Part shown: in pieces, positions 7,909-17,985 of the stretch
Position numbering within the stretch: the stretch's first letter is position 1
How the letters are laid out: each line of letters begins with the position of its first letter
Assembly (NCBI RefSeq): GCF_016595495.1
Contig: NZ_JAENIM010000031.1
Location: 1 to 50,238, forward strand
Origin: Persicirhabdus sediminis
GTDB taxonomy: Bacteria > Verrucomicrobiota > Verrucomicrobiia > Verrucomicrobiales > Akkermansiaceae
Reading direction: 5' to 3'
DNA length: 50,238 nt
Notes under the pieces: generated by a model
Databases searched by the model: none
Told to the model about the DNA's origin: nothing
What the model saw: the letters and a program-made list of their open reading frames with translations, nothing else
Position numbers and translations under genes: made by a program

Positions 7909-10761
7909 ATGAGACTAGGCGCAAAGATTTCTGTAATGGTGAGCTCACTTGGAGCTGCTTGTTGTTTTGCGCTGGCGGCTGATTCTCAGGTGGCGGGCGG
8001 CGCGGTGAATGAACTGACCGAGCAAGATGGTGTGGTGGTTGAGGGCGATGGTAGCGGCCAGCCAGCTGAGCCTGAGCTAAGTGCCAAAGAGAAGGCGGAG
8101 AAGCTCATTCCTTTGCTGGCTGGAAACAATTACCAAGAGAGGATCCAGGCGCATATAGATCTGTGGGAATTGGGTATGGATGCCTTGCCTGCCGTTGAGC
8201 AGGCGATGCTTTCTAGTGAGCCAGAGATTCGCCTGCGCGCTACTGAGCTATTTCAGTATATTTCTGCAGGGGTATTAGCGGATTCTGACGATGAGATCAA
8301 AAGCATGGTCATGAGCTATAATAAGGCGAATGTGAGAACCAAGCAGAACTTGCTCAACCAGCTAGCTCAAAAACAAGCCTACTGGCAGATTTTTCACCTC
8401 TACGAGCGCGAGAAAGATGAGTTCGTACGGGCCAATATGAAGGGCTTTGTGCAGCGTATTTCGCTTGTCATGGCACGGCAAGCCGTGGCTGCAGGAGATC
8501 TGGCGCGCGCTAGGATGGTGCTAGAAAAAACTCCAGCTAGTGAGGCGACGTCAATTTCCCTAGCCTGGCTGCTGCGTGAAACTGGTGAGCTGGAATCGGC
8601 TATTGAGGTGGAATTACAAAAACCAGCTGATGCAGATAAGTCATTGCTCAAGGGGCTGTATCGCGTCTCTGGCCAGCTCGAGAAAGTCGCAGAGGTGGCT
8701 GCTGCTGAGAAAAATTTGGAGGATCAGGTGTTGGTATCATTATTGCAAAATGACCCTGAGCCATTGATGGGCTGGCTGCTGCGCGACCACAGAACGCAGA
8801 ATAGTCTAGCTAGTTTGTCGCTGATGATTCAGCGCCTCCGCTGGCAGGGGAAATTTGCCGAAGCCGATGAGCTAGCTGCAGAAATTCAGGATAACGGCGA
8901 GATGATCATGCGCGATAACGATGTGCTCGATCATAGCTATTTCCTGCTAGCCAATGGCTACCTCAAAGAGGCGAAGAAGTTTTTTGGCCTCTATAATACT
9001 TATGCATTGGACAGCTACTACGACGCTACCATGCAGCTGGACCATCAGCTGGACCTGATGGGTATTGAGCCTGACTCACTGGATGCTTGGGTTGAGACAC
9101 AGATGTCGGTGATCAAAGATACAGAGGATAAAGCTGACATCGGTCGTTTGCTGGAGGCAGCTTGTTTTTTTGATTCTATTGGTCAGACTGAAGAAGCGAA
9201 CAGAGTTCTGCAGCCGTATTTGCAATCAACATACAGCAGTGAGGCTAAGGACGCCGAGAACCCAGAGTTGAAGGATTTAGAGGGGTGGCTAGAAATGTTG
9301 AGCGACATGCTCGGTGATGAGTATCGCTTACATGATTATGTTCACAATGAGGTTTTGGCGCGCGGCAATAGCGAAGAATATTTCAGCGCAGTGGTAGCCG
9401 AGCTCTATAGCCGTAGCGCAGATGATTTACTTTGGAGCTATCTACTAAAAAATAGTGAATCGGCTAAAGACGCTTATGAATCCTTAGCAATACTCCGTGG
9501 TTATACTCGCAGTAGTGATGAAAAGGCTAGAGGTCTGCAGGAGAAGTTGCTCGAAGAATTTGCTGATTTGCCAGCTGGCGACCAGGCTGAATACAAATCT
9601 GAGCTGGCTGTTATCGCTCTGTATCGTAGAGATGTGGAGTCGGTGGGGATGCTGCTTGAGGATATTGGCGCTGAGAAGATTACAGCGAGTTGGAATGATA
9701 CTCATGAACTGCTGGAGGCGGAAAAAAATGGGTGGCGGCAAAGTGCGGATGATCTCGCTGAAATGGTTAAAGAATTTGACGGTGCTAGCACAGGACCAGA
9801 TCAACAGGTCAGTACCCTGATCCAGTGGCATATCGCCAGTGCGCTCTGTAAAGATCAGGTAATGGTTGATGAGTCGACTGAGCTTATTAAGCTGTTTATC
9901 TTGGGCGATGTCTCATTGCTGCAGGATATTGCCGTTAAGTGCTATTCTCGCCAGCTATATGATCTGGCTGAGTACTGGTGGCAGCAGGCATTTTTATGTG
10001 CTGGCATATGGGACAATAGTGCCGTTGCTCGCTTGCAGACATTACTCAGGGGGTACGGCAGTTGGGGAAGTGGGCTGGACACCCCTAAAGATTGGCAGAA
10101 AAATGCGGCGATCTCAGAAGCGACTATAAGTTTTCTCTCGCTGAGGGGGAATAATGATGGCGGCATTGTGACGCCGTTATACCTTCGACATTTTGCCGAC
10201 ATGTATCACGGGCTGGCATTAGCTGAAGCTGGCAACATGGACCTGGCTATCAAATACCTCGATGATGCCCATCGCATCTGGGCGACACATGCAGGGATTG
10301 CGGATCATTTTTTCCCACAGGTGATGAAATTTGTTGATGCTGATCAGCTAGACGCGTGGGTGGAGAAAAGTTACCAACCAGTTTTGGCAATGACACAAAA
10401 GTATCCAGACGCACATAATTTACAAAATGGCGCAGCGTGGATCTTGTCCAGAGCTCAGAGCAAACCAGCTGCGGCGATGGCACATGTTGGCCAAGCACTG
10501 CGCATTAGGCCTCGGAATTGCGCCTACTTGGATACTCAGGCTGAAGTTTATTTTGCCCAAGGAAATCGTGATGAAGCGATGCGCTACTCACGCATGGCAA
10601 TGAATAGCTCGATCAGCTACTCGAATGGCCGACCATGGTCGGATGAGGTGATTAATCATAATACCTATTATCAACTAGTTGTAGCTACTTTAAATGAGAG
10701 GTCGGGGCTAGAGCCACAGTATTTGCATTTCCAAAATGACCCTTTGCCTGCGGGCAAATAA
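7909..10761 (+). CDS. Large exported TPR/helical-repeat protein
   Basis: A 950-aa protein with a signal peptide (MRLGAKISVMVSSLGAACCF, cleaved near LAA-DS). A short HEAT-like stretch at about 65-115 (LLAGNNYQERIQAHIDLWEL) is followed by long alpha-helical repeat sequence. Clear TPR-like units occur near the C-terminus (CAYLDTQAEVYFAQGNRDEA). Such proteins are scaffolds, and no catalytic domain is visible. It is followed after 44 bp by a co-directional membrane protein gene, possibly co-transcribed. Verrucomicrobiota and Planctomycetota carry many such exported TPR proteins without assigned function. Confidence 0.7.
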   Translation: MRLGAKISVMVSSLGAACCFALAADSQVAGGAVNELTEQDGVVVEGDGSGQPAEPELSAKEKAEKLIPLLAGNNYQERIQAHIDLWELGMDALPAVEQAMLSSEPEIRLRATELFQYISAGVLADSDDEIKSMVMSYNKANVRTKQNLLNQLAQKQAYWQIFHLYEREKDEFVRANMKGFVQRISLVMARQAVAAGDLARARMVLEKTPASEATSISLAWLLRETGELESAIEVELQKPADADKSLLKGLYRVSGQLEKVAEVAAAEKNLEDQVLVSLLQNDPEPLMGWLLRDHRTQNSLASLSLMIQRLRWQGKFAEADELAAEIQDNGEMIMRDNDVLDHSYFLLANGYLKEAKKFFGLYNTYALDSYYDATMQLDHQLDLMGIEPDSLDAWVETQMSVIKDTEDKADIGRLLEAACFFDSIGQTEEANRVLQPYLQSTYSSEAKDAENPELKDLEGWLEMLSDMLGDEYRLHDYVHNEVLARGNSEEYFSAVVAELYSRSADDLLWSYLLKNSESAKDAYESLAILRGYTRSSDEKARGLQEKLLEEFADLPAGDQAEYKSELAVIALYRRDVESVGMLLEDIGAEKITASWNDTHELLEAEKNGWRQSADDLAEMVKEFDGASTGPDQQVSTLIQWHIASALCKDQVMVDESTELIKLFILGDVSLLQDIAVKCYSRQLYDLAEYWWQQAFLCAGIWDNSAVARLQTLLRGYGSWGSGLDTPKDWQKNAAISEATISFLSLRGNNDGGIVTPLYLRHFADMYHGLALAEAGNMDLAIKYLDDAHRIWATHAGIADHFFPQVMKFVDADQLDAWVEKSYQPVLAMTQKYPDAHNLQNGAAWILSRAQSKPAAAMAHVGQALRIRPRNCAYLDTQAEVYFAQGNRDEAMRYSRMAMNSSISYSNGRPWSDEVINHNTYYQLVVATLNERSGLEPQYLHFQNDPLPAGK

Positions 10762-10805
10762 TGGTGGGTCTTGTATTTTAGGCAAACGATCACTAGTCTG
10801 CCCGT

Positions 10806-11426
10806 GTGTTTGCCCTATTGCTCATTTTATTCTCGCTGCCCGTCGCGCTCGCTTTCTGGCTGAGAAGCCAGTTTGGCGTGAAAAAACTCGAGGCGGTTAG
10901 TGAGGAGAGCCTTGATTGGACCGCTGGCCAGTTGGCTGAAAGTCTATTCGAGCATAGTGGCCGCGCTGAGGCCAAAGTGATGGTGGGGAAACGAGCGAAA
11001 TGGGATGGCTTGCGGGCCGAAGCTGGTACCGTTTACCTGACAGAAAAAATCGCTGAATCAAAGCAGATCGTCGATCTAGCTGCCGCCGCCCAACGCGTTG
11101 GCCTGGCATTACTCGCGGAGAAAAATGCCGCTTCGGTGCGCTGGCGCCAGCGGCTCAGCCTGCAGTCGCGATTGGTATTTTCGCTCGGCTGTGTGTGTGT
11201 GATCTTTTCCATGCTCAGCCTGAAAATCCAGCTGCTTTACGGACTGCTGATTTTGTTAGCTGTGATGGCTGTGTTTGCCATTTTGCGTCTCACTAGCCAG
11301 AGTGTGGAGCGCGATGCAGCTGAGTTGGTAGCCGTCTTGTTAAAAAAGAAGCGTTTCATGCGCCGGCTCGCTGAAGAAGATCGCTTGCTAGAAATGATGC
11401 GCGCGGAGGCGTGGCGTCAGTTGTAG
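10806..11426 (+). CDS. Hypothetical membrane protein
   Basis: 206 aa with an N-terminal hydrophobic segment (ALLLILFSLPVALAFWL) and a strongly hydrophobic pair near residues 120-165 (LVFSLGCVCVIFSML, LLYGLLILLAVMAVFAI), with charged helical stretches between and after. The start is GTG. It lies 44 bp behind the TPR gene on the same strand, and I recognise no family. Confidence 0.55.
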   Translation: MFALLLILFSLPVALAFWLRSQFGVKKLEAVSEESLDWTAGQLAESLFEHSGRAEAKVMVGKRAKWDGLRAEAGTVYLTEKIAESKQIVDLAAAAQRVGLALLAEKNAASVRWRQRLSLQSRLVFSLGCVCVIFSMLSLKIQLLYGLLILLAVMAVFAILRLTSQSVERDAAELVAVLLKKKRFMRRLAEEDRLLEMMRAEAWRQL

Positions 11427-11536
11427 TTTGCCGCGAGAAAACGCTCGGCTGCTGGTCTGCCAATGAAAAAGAATTTTCCAGCTGAGACGGGTGATTTCAC
11501 AGGTCCCGTCGCTTTGAGCCTTTCAGCCTTGAGCCC

Positions 11537-11995
11537 TTAGTATTGCGGTCGCTGGCCAGGTTTCTTTTTCAGATCGTACACGGACCCACAGTGCATGCAG
11601 CGCCATTTGTTGGTGAAGACGATGGAGAGCGCGGTTGTCTGCGCGTAGCTGAGTGGTTTTAGCCGGTACGCCTTTTTATGTTTGCTGGCCTTGCTGCTAG
11701 CTAGGCATTTGCCGCGACAGAGCGGGCAAGTGGCGCTGCGGCTGCTGATGTTGGAGAGCAGCCAGAAGGCGAAGAATAGGACCATGCAGACAAGCGCGAT
11801 GATCGCCGTAGCTGGCGAAGGAAAGGCCAGCGTGTAGACTAGCAAGGTGATCGCAGCTGTGGCAAATAAGTACTGGGTGACACAAAGCCGAGCCGTTTTG
11901 ATAAATGGCTTCGGGCGATGGACAGATCTGTTTTGGCTGACTACGGGCATGTCTAGGTTCAAAAAATATCGCGACCTATTACTAGGCCGCGACAT
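11537..11995 (-). CDS. Hypothetical membrane protein with zinc-ribbon-like cysteines
   Basis: 152 aa. Two membrane segments lie near residues 40-85 (LFATAAITLLVYTLAF and ATAIIALVCMVLFFAFWLL). After them come CPLCRGKC and, closer to the C-terminus, CMHC, two cysteine pairs that could bind one zinc ion in the cytoplasm. The segments suggest a membrane-tethered zinc ribbon of unknown role. It is co-oriented with the downstream end of the kinase-like gene. Confidence 0.55.
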   Translation of the reverse strand: MSRPSNRSRYFLNLDMPVVSQNRSVHRPKPFIKTARLCVTQYLFATAAITLLVYTLAFPSPATAIIALVCMVLFFAFWLLSNISSRSATCPLCRGKCLASSKASKHKKAYRLKPLSYAQTTALSIVFTNKWRCMHCGSVYDLKKKPGQRPQY

Positions 11996-12042
11996 ATATG
12001 AACAAATGTTTCAGAAAAGACAATCTCAATTCCTAGATCGAA

Positions 12043-13866
12043 TTAATTGTCCAAGGAGATGGCATCAAAGGCGATGCTGGCTGGCGCTTGGCTGACTGGC
12101 TTGTTGTAAAGCAATTCGATGTCGTAGCTGGCATCCGCAGTTGGGTTCTCAATAACAAATGAGAATGTGCCGCTGCCGTCTTGTGTTGATCTAGCGATTT
12201 GTGATTTCTGCAGATTGCTAGTGGTCTCTTTGATCACTAACTTGATCTCTGCATTCCACTGAGTGAAGTAGACTGTGCCTTTAAGCGGGCCATTGTGGCC
12301 ATGTGGGGCGCGTAAGGTGACCTTCCAGCCAGATCCAGGTGTGAGTCGCTGGCCAGTGCTCGCTTTACAGCTACCTACAAATTTCTGGCCACCACGTGGG
12401 GCTCTGAACTCGAAGTTAGATGTGAAATAGGCTTTTTGGCCAAATTTACCAATCGCTTGCACATTGCTGAACAGGCTGTTTGGTTTGCGCATCGCCTCGA
12501 TGGTGGAGCCGAGCGGCACACCGGTGAAAATATTGTAGTCGAGGTAAGCGTTGGCATTGAGCGCAACGATTTCCTTCTGGTTGCTCTTGGCGATATTTTT
12601 CGAGCTCAGAGTAATGCTAGTCTGCTTATTTGAGCTGCTCGCAGCTGGGGATGATTTTTCAGCTGGCGCACTTGGTCTGTCCGCTTTTTGTGTATCCTCA
12701 AATGGCTCATCGGCTGGCTCAGGCTCTGCGGTGATGGGCGCGGTAGTGACTTTGATTTCTCCGTCATTTGAGCCACCACCAAAGATCACAGCGATGGCCA
12801 CGATGATGGCGATGCCTGCAATGGATCCACCAATGATGAGGTTGCGGTTACTGTTATTGCCCGCTGCGCTTGCCATTTGTGTGGCAGTATTGATCTGCGC
12901 GACTTGGCTAGCACTCGCTACCATTGGGTCGATAGTCGTGGCTGAGGTCAGTGGATTGACGGCAGCGGTGACGGTCTGCGGCTCAGGTGTGGGCTCAGGC
13001 AGCTCAGGTAAGCTAGAAAGCGCGGCTTCAGCTGAGGTTGGACGTTTTTCTGGATCAGGATCGATCAATGATGTGATCCACTCTTCCATGCCAGGGGCTA
13101 GATTATCAACGTAATCAGCAAGCGGCGGCAGTGATTTGTTTTTGTGATTTTCACAGGCTTCATCAATCGTCAGCCCTGCATACGGGTGACCACCAGCGAG
13201 TAGGCTGTAAAATAGCTGACCAACCATGAACAGATCAGACTGCGGGGTTGGATCTTGTTTCTCCGATAGCTCCGGGGCAGCAAGTGCTGGATCCGTTACC
13301 ATTGGGAACGCGGTTTTTGCGCCGTGAACGAAGTATGCCAGCTTGCGCAGACCATTATCGATAATCAGGTAGCGGTAGCCTCCACGGGTGTTCTGGGCGC
13401 AGAGCAATGACTCTGGGCTCAACATGCCGTGTGTGCTGCCTGTGCCGTGGATGGCGATCAAGGCGTCAAGAATCTGCTCAGCCATGGAGTGAACCTCAGT
13501 TTGGTCCAGCTGGGCGTTTTCCTCAAGGCGCTCCATCATCGGGATTCCTTCGGCAAAAAAGCTGATCATATACGGACCTTCATCATCGATGCCCGCATCA
13601 AAAACTGTTGGGATGTTTGGGTGCTGCAGTGAGGTGAGGCTCTTGGCGAAATCTTTAAATTCCTCGTGCCAGCTTTCAGAGTTTTCAGCGCCTTCAACTT
13701 CTAGAATTTTGCGAATGGCTACCCGGCGGTTTAGTAGGGTGTCGGTGGCTTCGTAAACGCTTCCTGTAGAACCGCTTCCAATTAATCGCACTATGTCATA
13801 TCTGTCGTTCATCGCTATCTGTAATTCGGCTATCTTTACGCTGACTCTCGGTGAGTTCCGCACCAT
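12043..13866 (-). CDS. Membrane-anchored Ser/Thr kinase homologue, probable pseudokinase
   Basis: About 607 aa. The N-terminal kinase fold (about 20-290) has a good glycine loop (GSGSTGSVYEA). However, the VAIK lysine position is Arg (VAIRK), the HRD catalytic loop reads HGMLSPES (no catalytic Asp, Lys or Asn), and DFG is DNG. A Pro/Thr-rich linker and one membrane helix (about 345-368, IIGGSIAGIAIIVAIAVIFGGG is the core) follow, then an extracytoplasmic beta-rich domain. Hanks-type kinases with this layout act as sensors, and here catalysis is probably lost. The ATG at 13866 is chosen because a GAGG lies upstream. The GTG at 13869 or the ATG at 13809-13812 are alternatives. Confidence 0.8.
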   Translation of the reverse strand: MVRNSPRVSVKIAELQIAMNDRYDIVRLIGSGSTGSVYEATDTLLNRRVAIRKILEVEGAENSESWHEEFKDFAKSLTSLQHPNIPTVFDAGIDDEGPYMISFFAEGIPMMERLEENAQLDQTEVHSMAEQILDALIAIHGTGSTHGMLSPESLLCAQNTRGGYRYLIIDNGLRKLAYFVHGAKTAFPMVTDPALAAPELSEKQDPTPQSDLFMVGQLFYSLLAGGHPYAGLTIDEACENHKNKSLPPLADYVDNLAPGMEEWITSLIDPDPEKRPTSAEAALSSLPELPEPTPEPQTVTAAVNPLTSATTIDPMVASASQVAQINTATQMASAAGNNSNRNLIIGGSIAGIAIIVAIAVIFGGGSNDGEIKVTTAPITAEPEPADEPFEDTQKADRPSAPAEKSSPAASSSNKQTSITLSSKNIAKSNQKEIVALNANAYLDYNIFTGVPLGSTIEAMRKPNSLFSNVQAIGKFGQKAYFTSNFEFRAPRGGQKFVGSCKASTGQRLTPGSGWKVTLRAPHGHNGPLKGTVYFTQWNAEIKLVIKETTSNLQKSQIARSTQDGSGTFSFVIENPTADASYDIELLYNKPVSQAPASIAFDAISLDN

Positions 13867-14154
13867 CACAGTGCCTCGTGTCGTGGTCAGCCGAAAAATC
13901 TACCTATAAAATTCGTGACTGTTAAGTTTTTTTAGAGTTCAGATCCGCTAAGTAAAGCCTGTTTTTCGATTCTCAGCCAGTTAACTTGTAAGAACAGGCC
14001 ATTTATTTTTTTCTCCACTAGTCTGAATAATTGACAATCCGTCCGATCTATTCACGCAATCGGTTATAGATTAATGTGTTTGCTTCATCTCAGAGAGTTA
14101 GTTGACTTATTCTAAAATATCGTTTAAACGGGTGTTTGGATGTGTAATTAAACA

Positions 14155-17100
14155 TTGGTGAGATTATCGAATAAGCAAAATCATTTTAGTCAATCTGCGT
14201 TTGCCATGTTGAGTACCTTGCTGCTGACGGTACTTTTGCTGGTTTCAGCAATGCTTTCGCTCTCGCTGATGAGCTCAGATATGCGGCAAACTCATCGCCA
14301 GAATTTGACCCAGAGAGCACGCGAAAATGCCCAACTCGCACTGCATCTAGCTATTGCCGAGTTGCAAGAATCTGCTGGGCCTGATCAGCGGGTTACTGCG
14401 AATGCTCAGCTGGTCAATGATGAGCTGGCCGCCTGTAGCCAGATCTTGGGAGTTTTTCATACCGCAGACACCACCACTGGCCGACCGTTGATTGACCAAA
14501 TTTTCTCTGAGAATCAATACAAAGACGCATATGAGGACAGACGATCTAGTGAAAATTGGCAGCGTTTAGATAGCCTAGATCGGTGGTTAGTGAGCGGTCA
14601 TCCTCAGCATTTAGATCAGCTAAATGAGATGCTGAAGAAAAGTAGTATGACCATTGTGCCAGCAGCAGACGGGCATCAGGAAGTACGAGCGCCATTAGTT
14701 AGGGTGGGCGAAGGTGGCGCCTACGCATGGTGGATTAGTGATTGTCAGCAAAAGGCGAGCCTCGACAACGAGTTGACCCAGCTGGAACGGCAAAACCAGC
14801 TGGCAATGGCTGCAGACCTATCAGTGCTGCCGGCTACTGACGCCGTCATCTCTAGCTGGCAAGTGTCGCTAGATGAGATGGATGCTGCGCGCGAGGGCTC
14901 AGAGAACGGCAGAGCGGCCATGATGTCGTTAGACCGCATTGGAGCAGAAGATCCAGCTGAGGAGCCATTGATGCTGCACGATTTTACCGTCAATGCGCGG
15001 TCATTGTTAGTGAATCCATTGCTAGGTGGATTGAAAAAGGATCTCACCATATTGTTAGCTAGCAAAGATAATGAGCATGAGTTTCAGCTCAACTCTGGTG
15101 ATGTCATCACGCTGGCGGATAGCCTTCTCGCCAGCCAGCGTCACCAACTGGCTGGACCTCATTTCAGCTCATTGTCAGCGTGGGCTCAGACAGCTTCATT
15201 TTTAGCTGACGATGACAAAACCGTAAAGGTGCCCGCTATGCCAGCTGGAAGTCGATTTCGTCCAGCTGAACATTGGCCTCATGGACTCTCTGATGGCTGG
15301 AGTTATTCTTGGTTAGACTGGGCGCAGCCAGAAGTGAACCTTCAGCCAGTCATGGTAGATGCTCGCTGGCATTTCTATTTTTCTTATTTTCAAAATCCAG
15401 CTAGCCAGCTGCGCAGCCACCTTCTCCCGCGCGTTTGCCTGTGGAACCCGCTATCCGTAGATATGCAGTTAGCCGAGATGATTGTTATGATGCCAAACCC
15501 GTTTTGGCAGGGGAATAACTACTTCCATTTTGTGACCGATCCGTCTGAGGTGGCACGGTTGCAGCAGCTAGAAGGATATAAAAACCATTCTGGTGTGCAG
15601 TCGTGGGCTGATGGAAAAATCAGATTTCGCAGCTCGGCTGAAGACCCTGACGACCCATCTAGCAAAGCGGGACTATTTCCTAACTCGAGGTACTTGGTTT
15701 TTGTTCTCCAGCCAGCAGTTCTAGCAGCTGGTGAGTGTTTGGTCTACTCACCACAGATAGACGCAGCTGCAAGTAAGTTGATAGAATCTGCAGGTATTCG
15801 CATCGGCCACTACAGCGTTGATGACCTGAGCTTGAATAAACTCAGCGCTGATGCAGCGCCTAACAGACATCATTTCTATCATGATCGCCAGCGCATCGAA
15901 TGCGAAATGAAACACAGCTATTGGTCAGAGTCAGCTGGGAAAATGAAAGAAGGATGGGTCACCGCGCCTGACGACCTCATGCTCCAGCTGGAAATGTCGC
16001 AAATCCAGTACTACGAACCGTGGGCATTGTTCCGTGATAACTTTCCCTTTGTCCTAAAATCTTGCTCCGCAACTGCACCTGCGGTGTCGGCTCGTCAGTT
16101 AGTAGAAAGCTCTGTCGTCGGCCCAGCATATCCAACAATTCAGCTGCTCAACCACGGTAATGGTGGCGCGGGAACCTATCCATTCTATTATTACGCTCGC
16201 AATTGGGGAGACAGCCGTGAGCTAGGAAACTTACACCGCTTTGCCGACTCGCCAGTAAAACACGCTCCTGTGTTACATCAAATCGGCGCCAAACTACTCA
16301 CCCTGGATGAGTCTAGCAATGAGGCTAACCAGCCACCTCTACGAGTCAATCGTTGGGGGGAAAGTCATTTGGCCTATCAGCCAGCTGTAGTGGCTAACTG
16401 GAACCTTCGACCTGCCATCGCTATGCGTTCGCCAGCGAGCCCGTCAACGGCTGATTGGTACACTCACAGCTCAGGTGGCTGGATCTTACAGTTTGTGCCC
16501 TCAGCAGCTAACGATGCTGGAGATCAGCCAGCGATCTCGTCATCGGGGCAGTCTTTTAACCGCTCAGTTTTTGGTCGCAGTGAAGATTTTGGCAAACTAA
16601 CACAGGCGGTTTTGTTCGACCTGCCAGCGGCTGATTCCCCAGTCGTTTCTCTAGCAGCTTTTCGCCACGCCAAACTGAGCCCGTTTTCGTGGGCGCCTAG
16701 TTATCTGATTGGCAATAGCCTAGCTGATGGGCATGCGCCAGCTAGACAAACAGCGCACGATGCGTGGCTGGACGATTTTTTTCCTAGTAGCTTGCACGAG
16801 TGTCGTTGGGATGCTCTGGTGGGTGGTAATGCGCCGTACAAAAGCGGTTATGGATTGCGTACCAGCACGCTGCATCATGCTTGTTTGCTAGAAAGCGCAA
16901 GCTATGCGCCGACGCCAGCAGGTGGGGAGTTTAGCCTGAATGACGAGATCTATGCATTTGACCTCGCCTACGAAGTCAACCACGCGCTCTGGGATGAGTA
17001 TTTTCTTTCTACAATCCAGCTGGAGAATGGGGTGTTGAAGTTAGAGGATGGTATGCCTAGCTACTTCGTCGACCAGTTCAGCCAGACGGTGGGTTCAGCT

Positions 17101-17985
17101 CAGGTTGACTGGTTAGATAGCTGGGGCGACCATGGAGAAATATTCTGGCATGAACACGCTGGTCACCTCTATCAAAATTGGGCATTTAATGTGAACTCAA
17201 CCTCAGTGAGAGCGTGGGCCAGTTTGTTAGCTGGCTGCCAGCTCGGCCACGACGAAGAAAATACCCGCCATGGAACGAGTTCATTTTCGCGCACGAGTAG
17301 GCCGCTGACTAAAGAGCAAAAGGCATTTGGGGTCGACTGGACTGGCTGTTGGCAGCTTAGTGACGAGCAGATTTACCATCTAGCTGAGTGCATTGTTGAG
17401 CAGGTGAAAGCGCGTGGACCATTCATTTCCATGGCTGATTTTGTGAACCGCCGGCTAGCTAGAGCAGATGATGATTCTAGCAAAATGGGCGCATTGCAGG
17501 CTGCGATTGAGGCGGCTGGACTTAATGATGAAATCAGGAAGTTAGAGCGACTGCAGACCAGTAAGGATCTGTCTAACGATGCCAACCGGGCAGATGTGAG
17601 ATTTGATGTAGATCGGCAGCCAGAGTCAAAAGCGTGGGGCACTCCTGGTTATCTAACTCAGGGCGATTTACTTGAACCGCTAGCGCCATTTTTGACAGCG
17701 CGCGGTGATACTTTTCTGATCCGCGCTTACGGTGAAGCGAGTGATGGAGATGGCGGTAAAGTTAGGGTTTGCTTGGAGGCGGTGGTTCAGCGCACACACG
17801 AATACCTGCAACCGCTTAGTGGCGAAGGTGATCAGCGAGTTGGCAATAGCCCGCTAGATGCTCGCTGGGTGAAACACCCTAAAACTGGTGAGCTGATAGA
17901 TGGAGGACTCAGCGAGCTTAACAAAAAATTTGGCCGCAGGTTCCGTGTGGTCAGACAACGATGGTTACATGATGAGGAATTTTAG
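14155..17985 (+). CDS. Verru_Chthon cassette protein A-like, PilX-type N-terminus
   Basis: A 1276-aa protein. Its N-terminus (AFAMLSTLLLTVLLLVSAMLS within residues 16-38, then a helix ending in ARENAQLALHLAIAELQ and the GPDQRVTANA motif) matches what I know of the Verru_Chthon cassette protein A family (TIGR02600), which looks like the prepilin/PilX type of anchored pseudopilin. The rest is a long extracytoplasmic region with no recognised domain. In the family's usual cassettes, proteins B, C and D (short prepilin-like) sit nearby. None is visible here. The start is TTG (14155) or GTG (14158). The 285-bp gap before it (13870-14154) shows no certain promoter. Confidence 0.7.
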   Translation: MVRLSNKQNHFSQSAFAMLSTLLLTVLLLVSAMLSLSLMSSDMRQTHRQNLTQRARENAQLALHLAIAELQESAGPDQRVTANAQLVNDELAACSQILGVFHTADTTTGRPLIDQIFSENQYKDAYEDRRSSENWQRLDSLDRWLVSGHPQHLDQLNEMLKKSSMTIVPAADGHQEVRAPLVRVGEGGAYAWWISDCQQKASLDNELTQLERQNQLAMAADLSVLPATDAVISSWQVSLDEMDAAREGSENGRAAMMSLDRIGAEDPAEEPLMLHDFTVNARSLLVNPLLGGLKKDLTILLASKDNEHEFQLNSGDVITLADSLLASQRHQLAGPHFSSLSAWAQTASFLADDDKTVKVPAMPAGSRFRPAEHWPHGLSDGWSYSWLDWAQPEVNLQPVMVDARWHFYFSYFQNPASQLRSHLLPRVCLWNPLSVDMQLAEMIVMMPNPFWQGNNYFHFVTDPSEVARLQQLEGYKNHSGVQSWADGKIRFRSSAEDPDDPSSKAGLFPNSRYLVFVLQPAVLAAGECLVYSPQIDAAASKLIESAGIRIGHYSVDDLSLNKLSADAAPNRHHFYHDRQRIECEMKHSYWSESAGKMKEGWVTAPDDLMLQLEMSQIQYYEPWALFRDNFPFVLKSCSATAPAVSARQLVESSVVGPAYPTIQLLNHGNGGAGTYPFYYYARNWGDSRELGNLHRFADSPVKHAPVLHQIGAKLLTLDESSNEANQPPLRVNRWGESHLAYQPAVVANWNLRPAIAMRSPASPSTADWYTHSSGGWILQFVPSAANDAGDQPAISSSGQSFNRSVFGRSEDFGKLTQAVLFDLPAADSPVVSLAAFRHAKLSPFSWAPSYLIGNSLADGHAPARQTAHDAWLDDFFPSSLHECRWDALVGGNAPYKSGYGLRTSTLHHACLLESASYAPTPAGGEFSLNDEIYAFDLAYEVNHALWDEYFLSTIQLENGVLKLEDGMPSYFVDQFSQTVGSAQVDWLDSWGDHGEIFWHEHAGHLYQNWAFNVNSTSVRAWASLLAGCQLGHDEENTRHGTSSFSRTSRPLTKEQKAFGVDWTGCWQLSDEQIYHLAECIVEQVKARGPFISMADFVNRRLARADDDSSKMGALQAAIEAAGLNDEIRKLERLQTSKDLSNDANRADVRFDVDRQPESKAWGTPGYLTQGDLLEPLAPFLTARGDTFLIRAYGEASDGDGGKVRVCLEAVVQRTHEYLQPLSGEGDQRVGNSPLDARWVKHPKTGELIDGGLSELNKKFGRRFRVVRQRWLHDEEF

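Noticed and set aside
13870-14154. Strong promoter with TTGACA at 14032
   Set aside because: No credible -10 box at 16-18 bp spacing.
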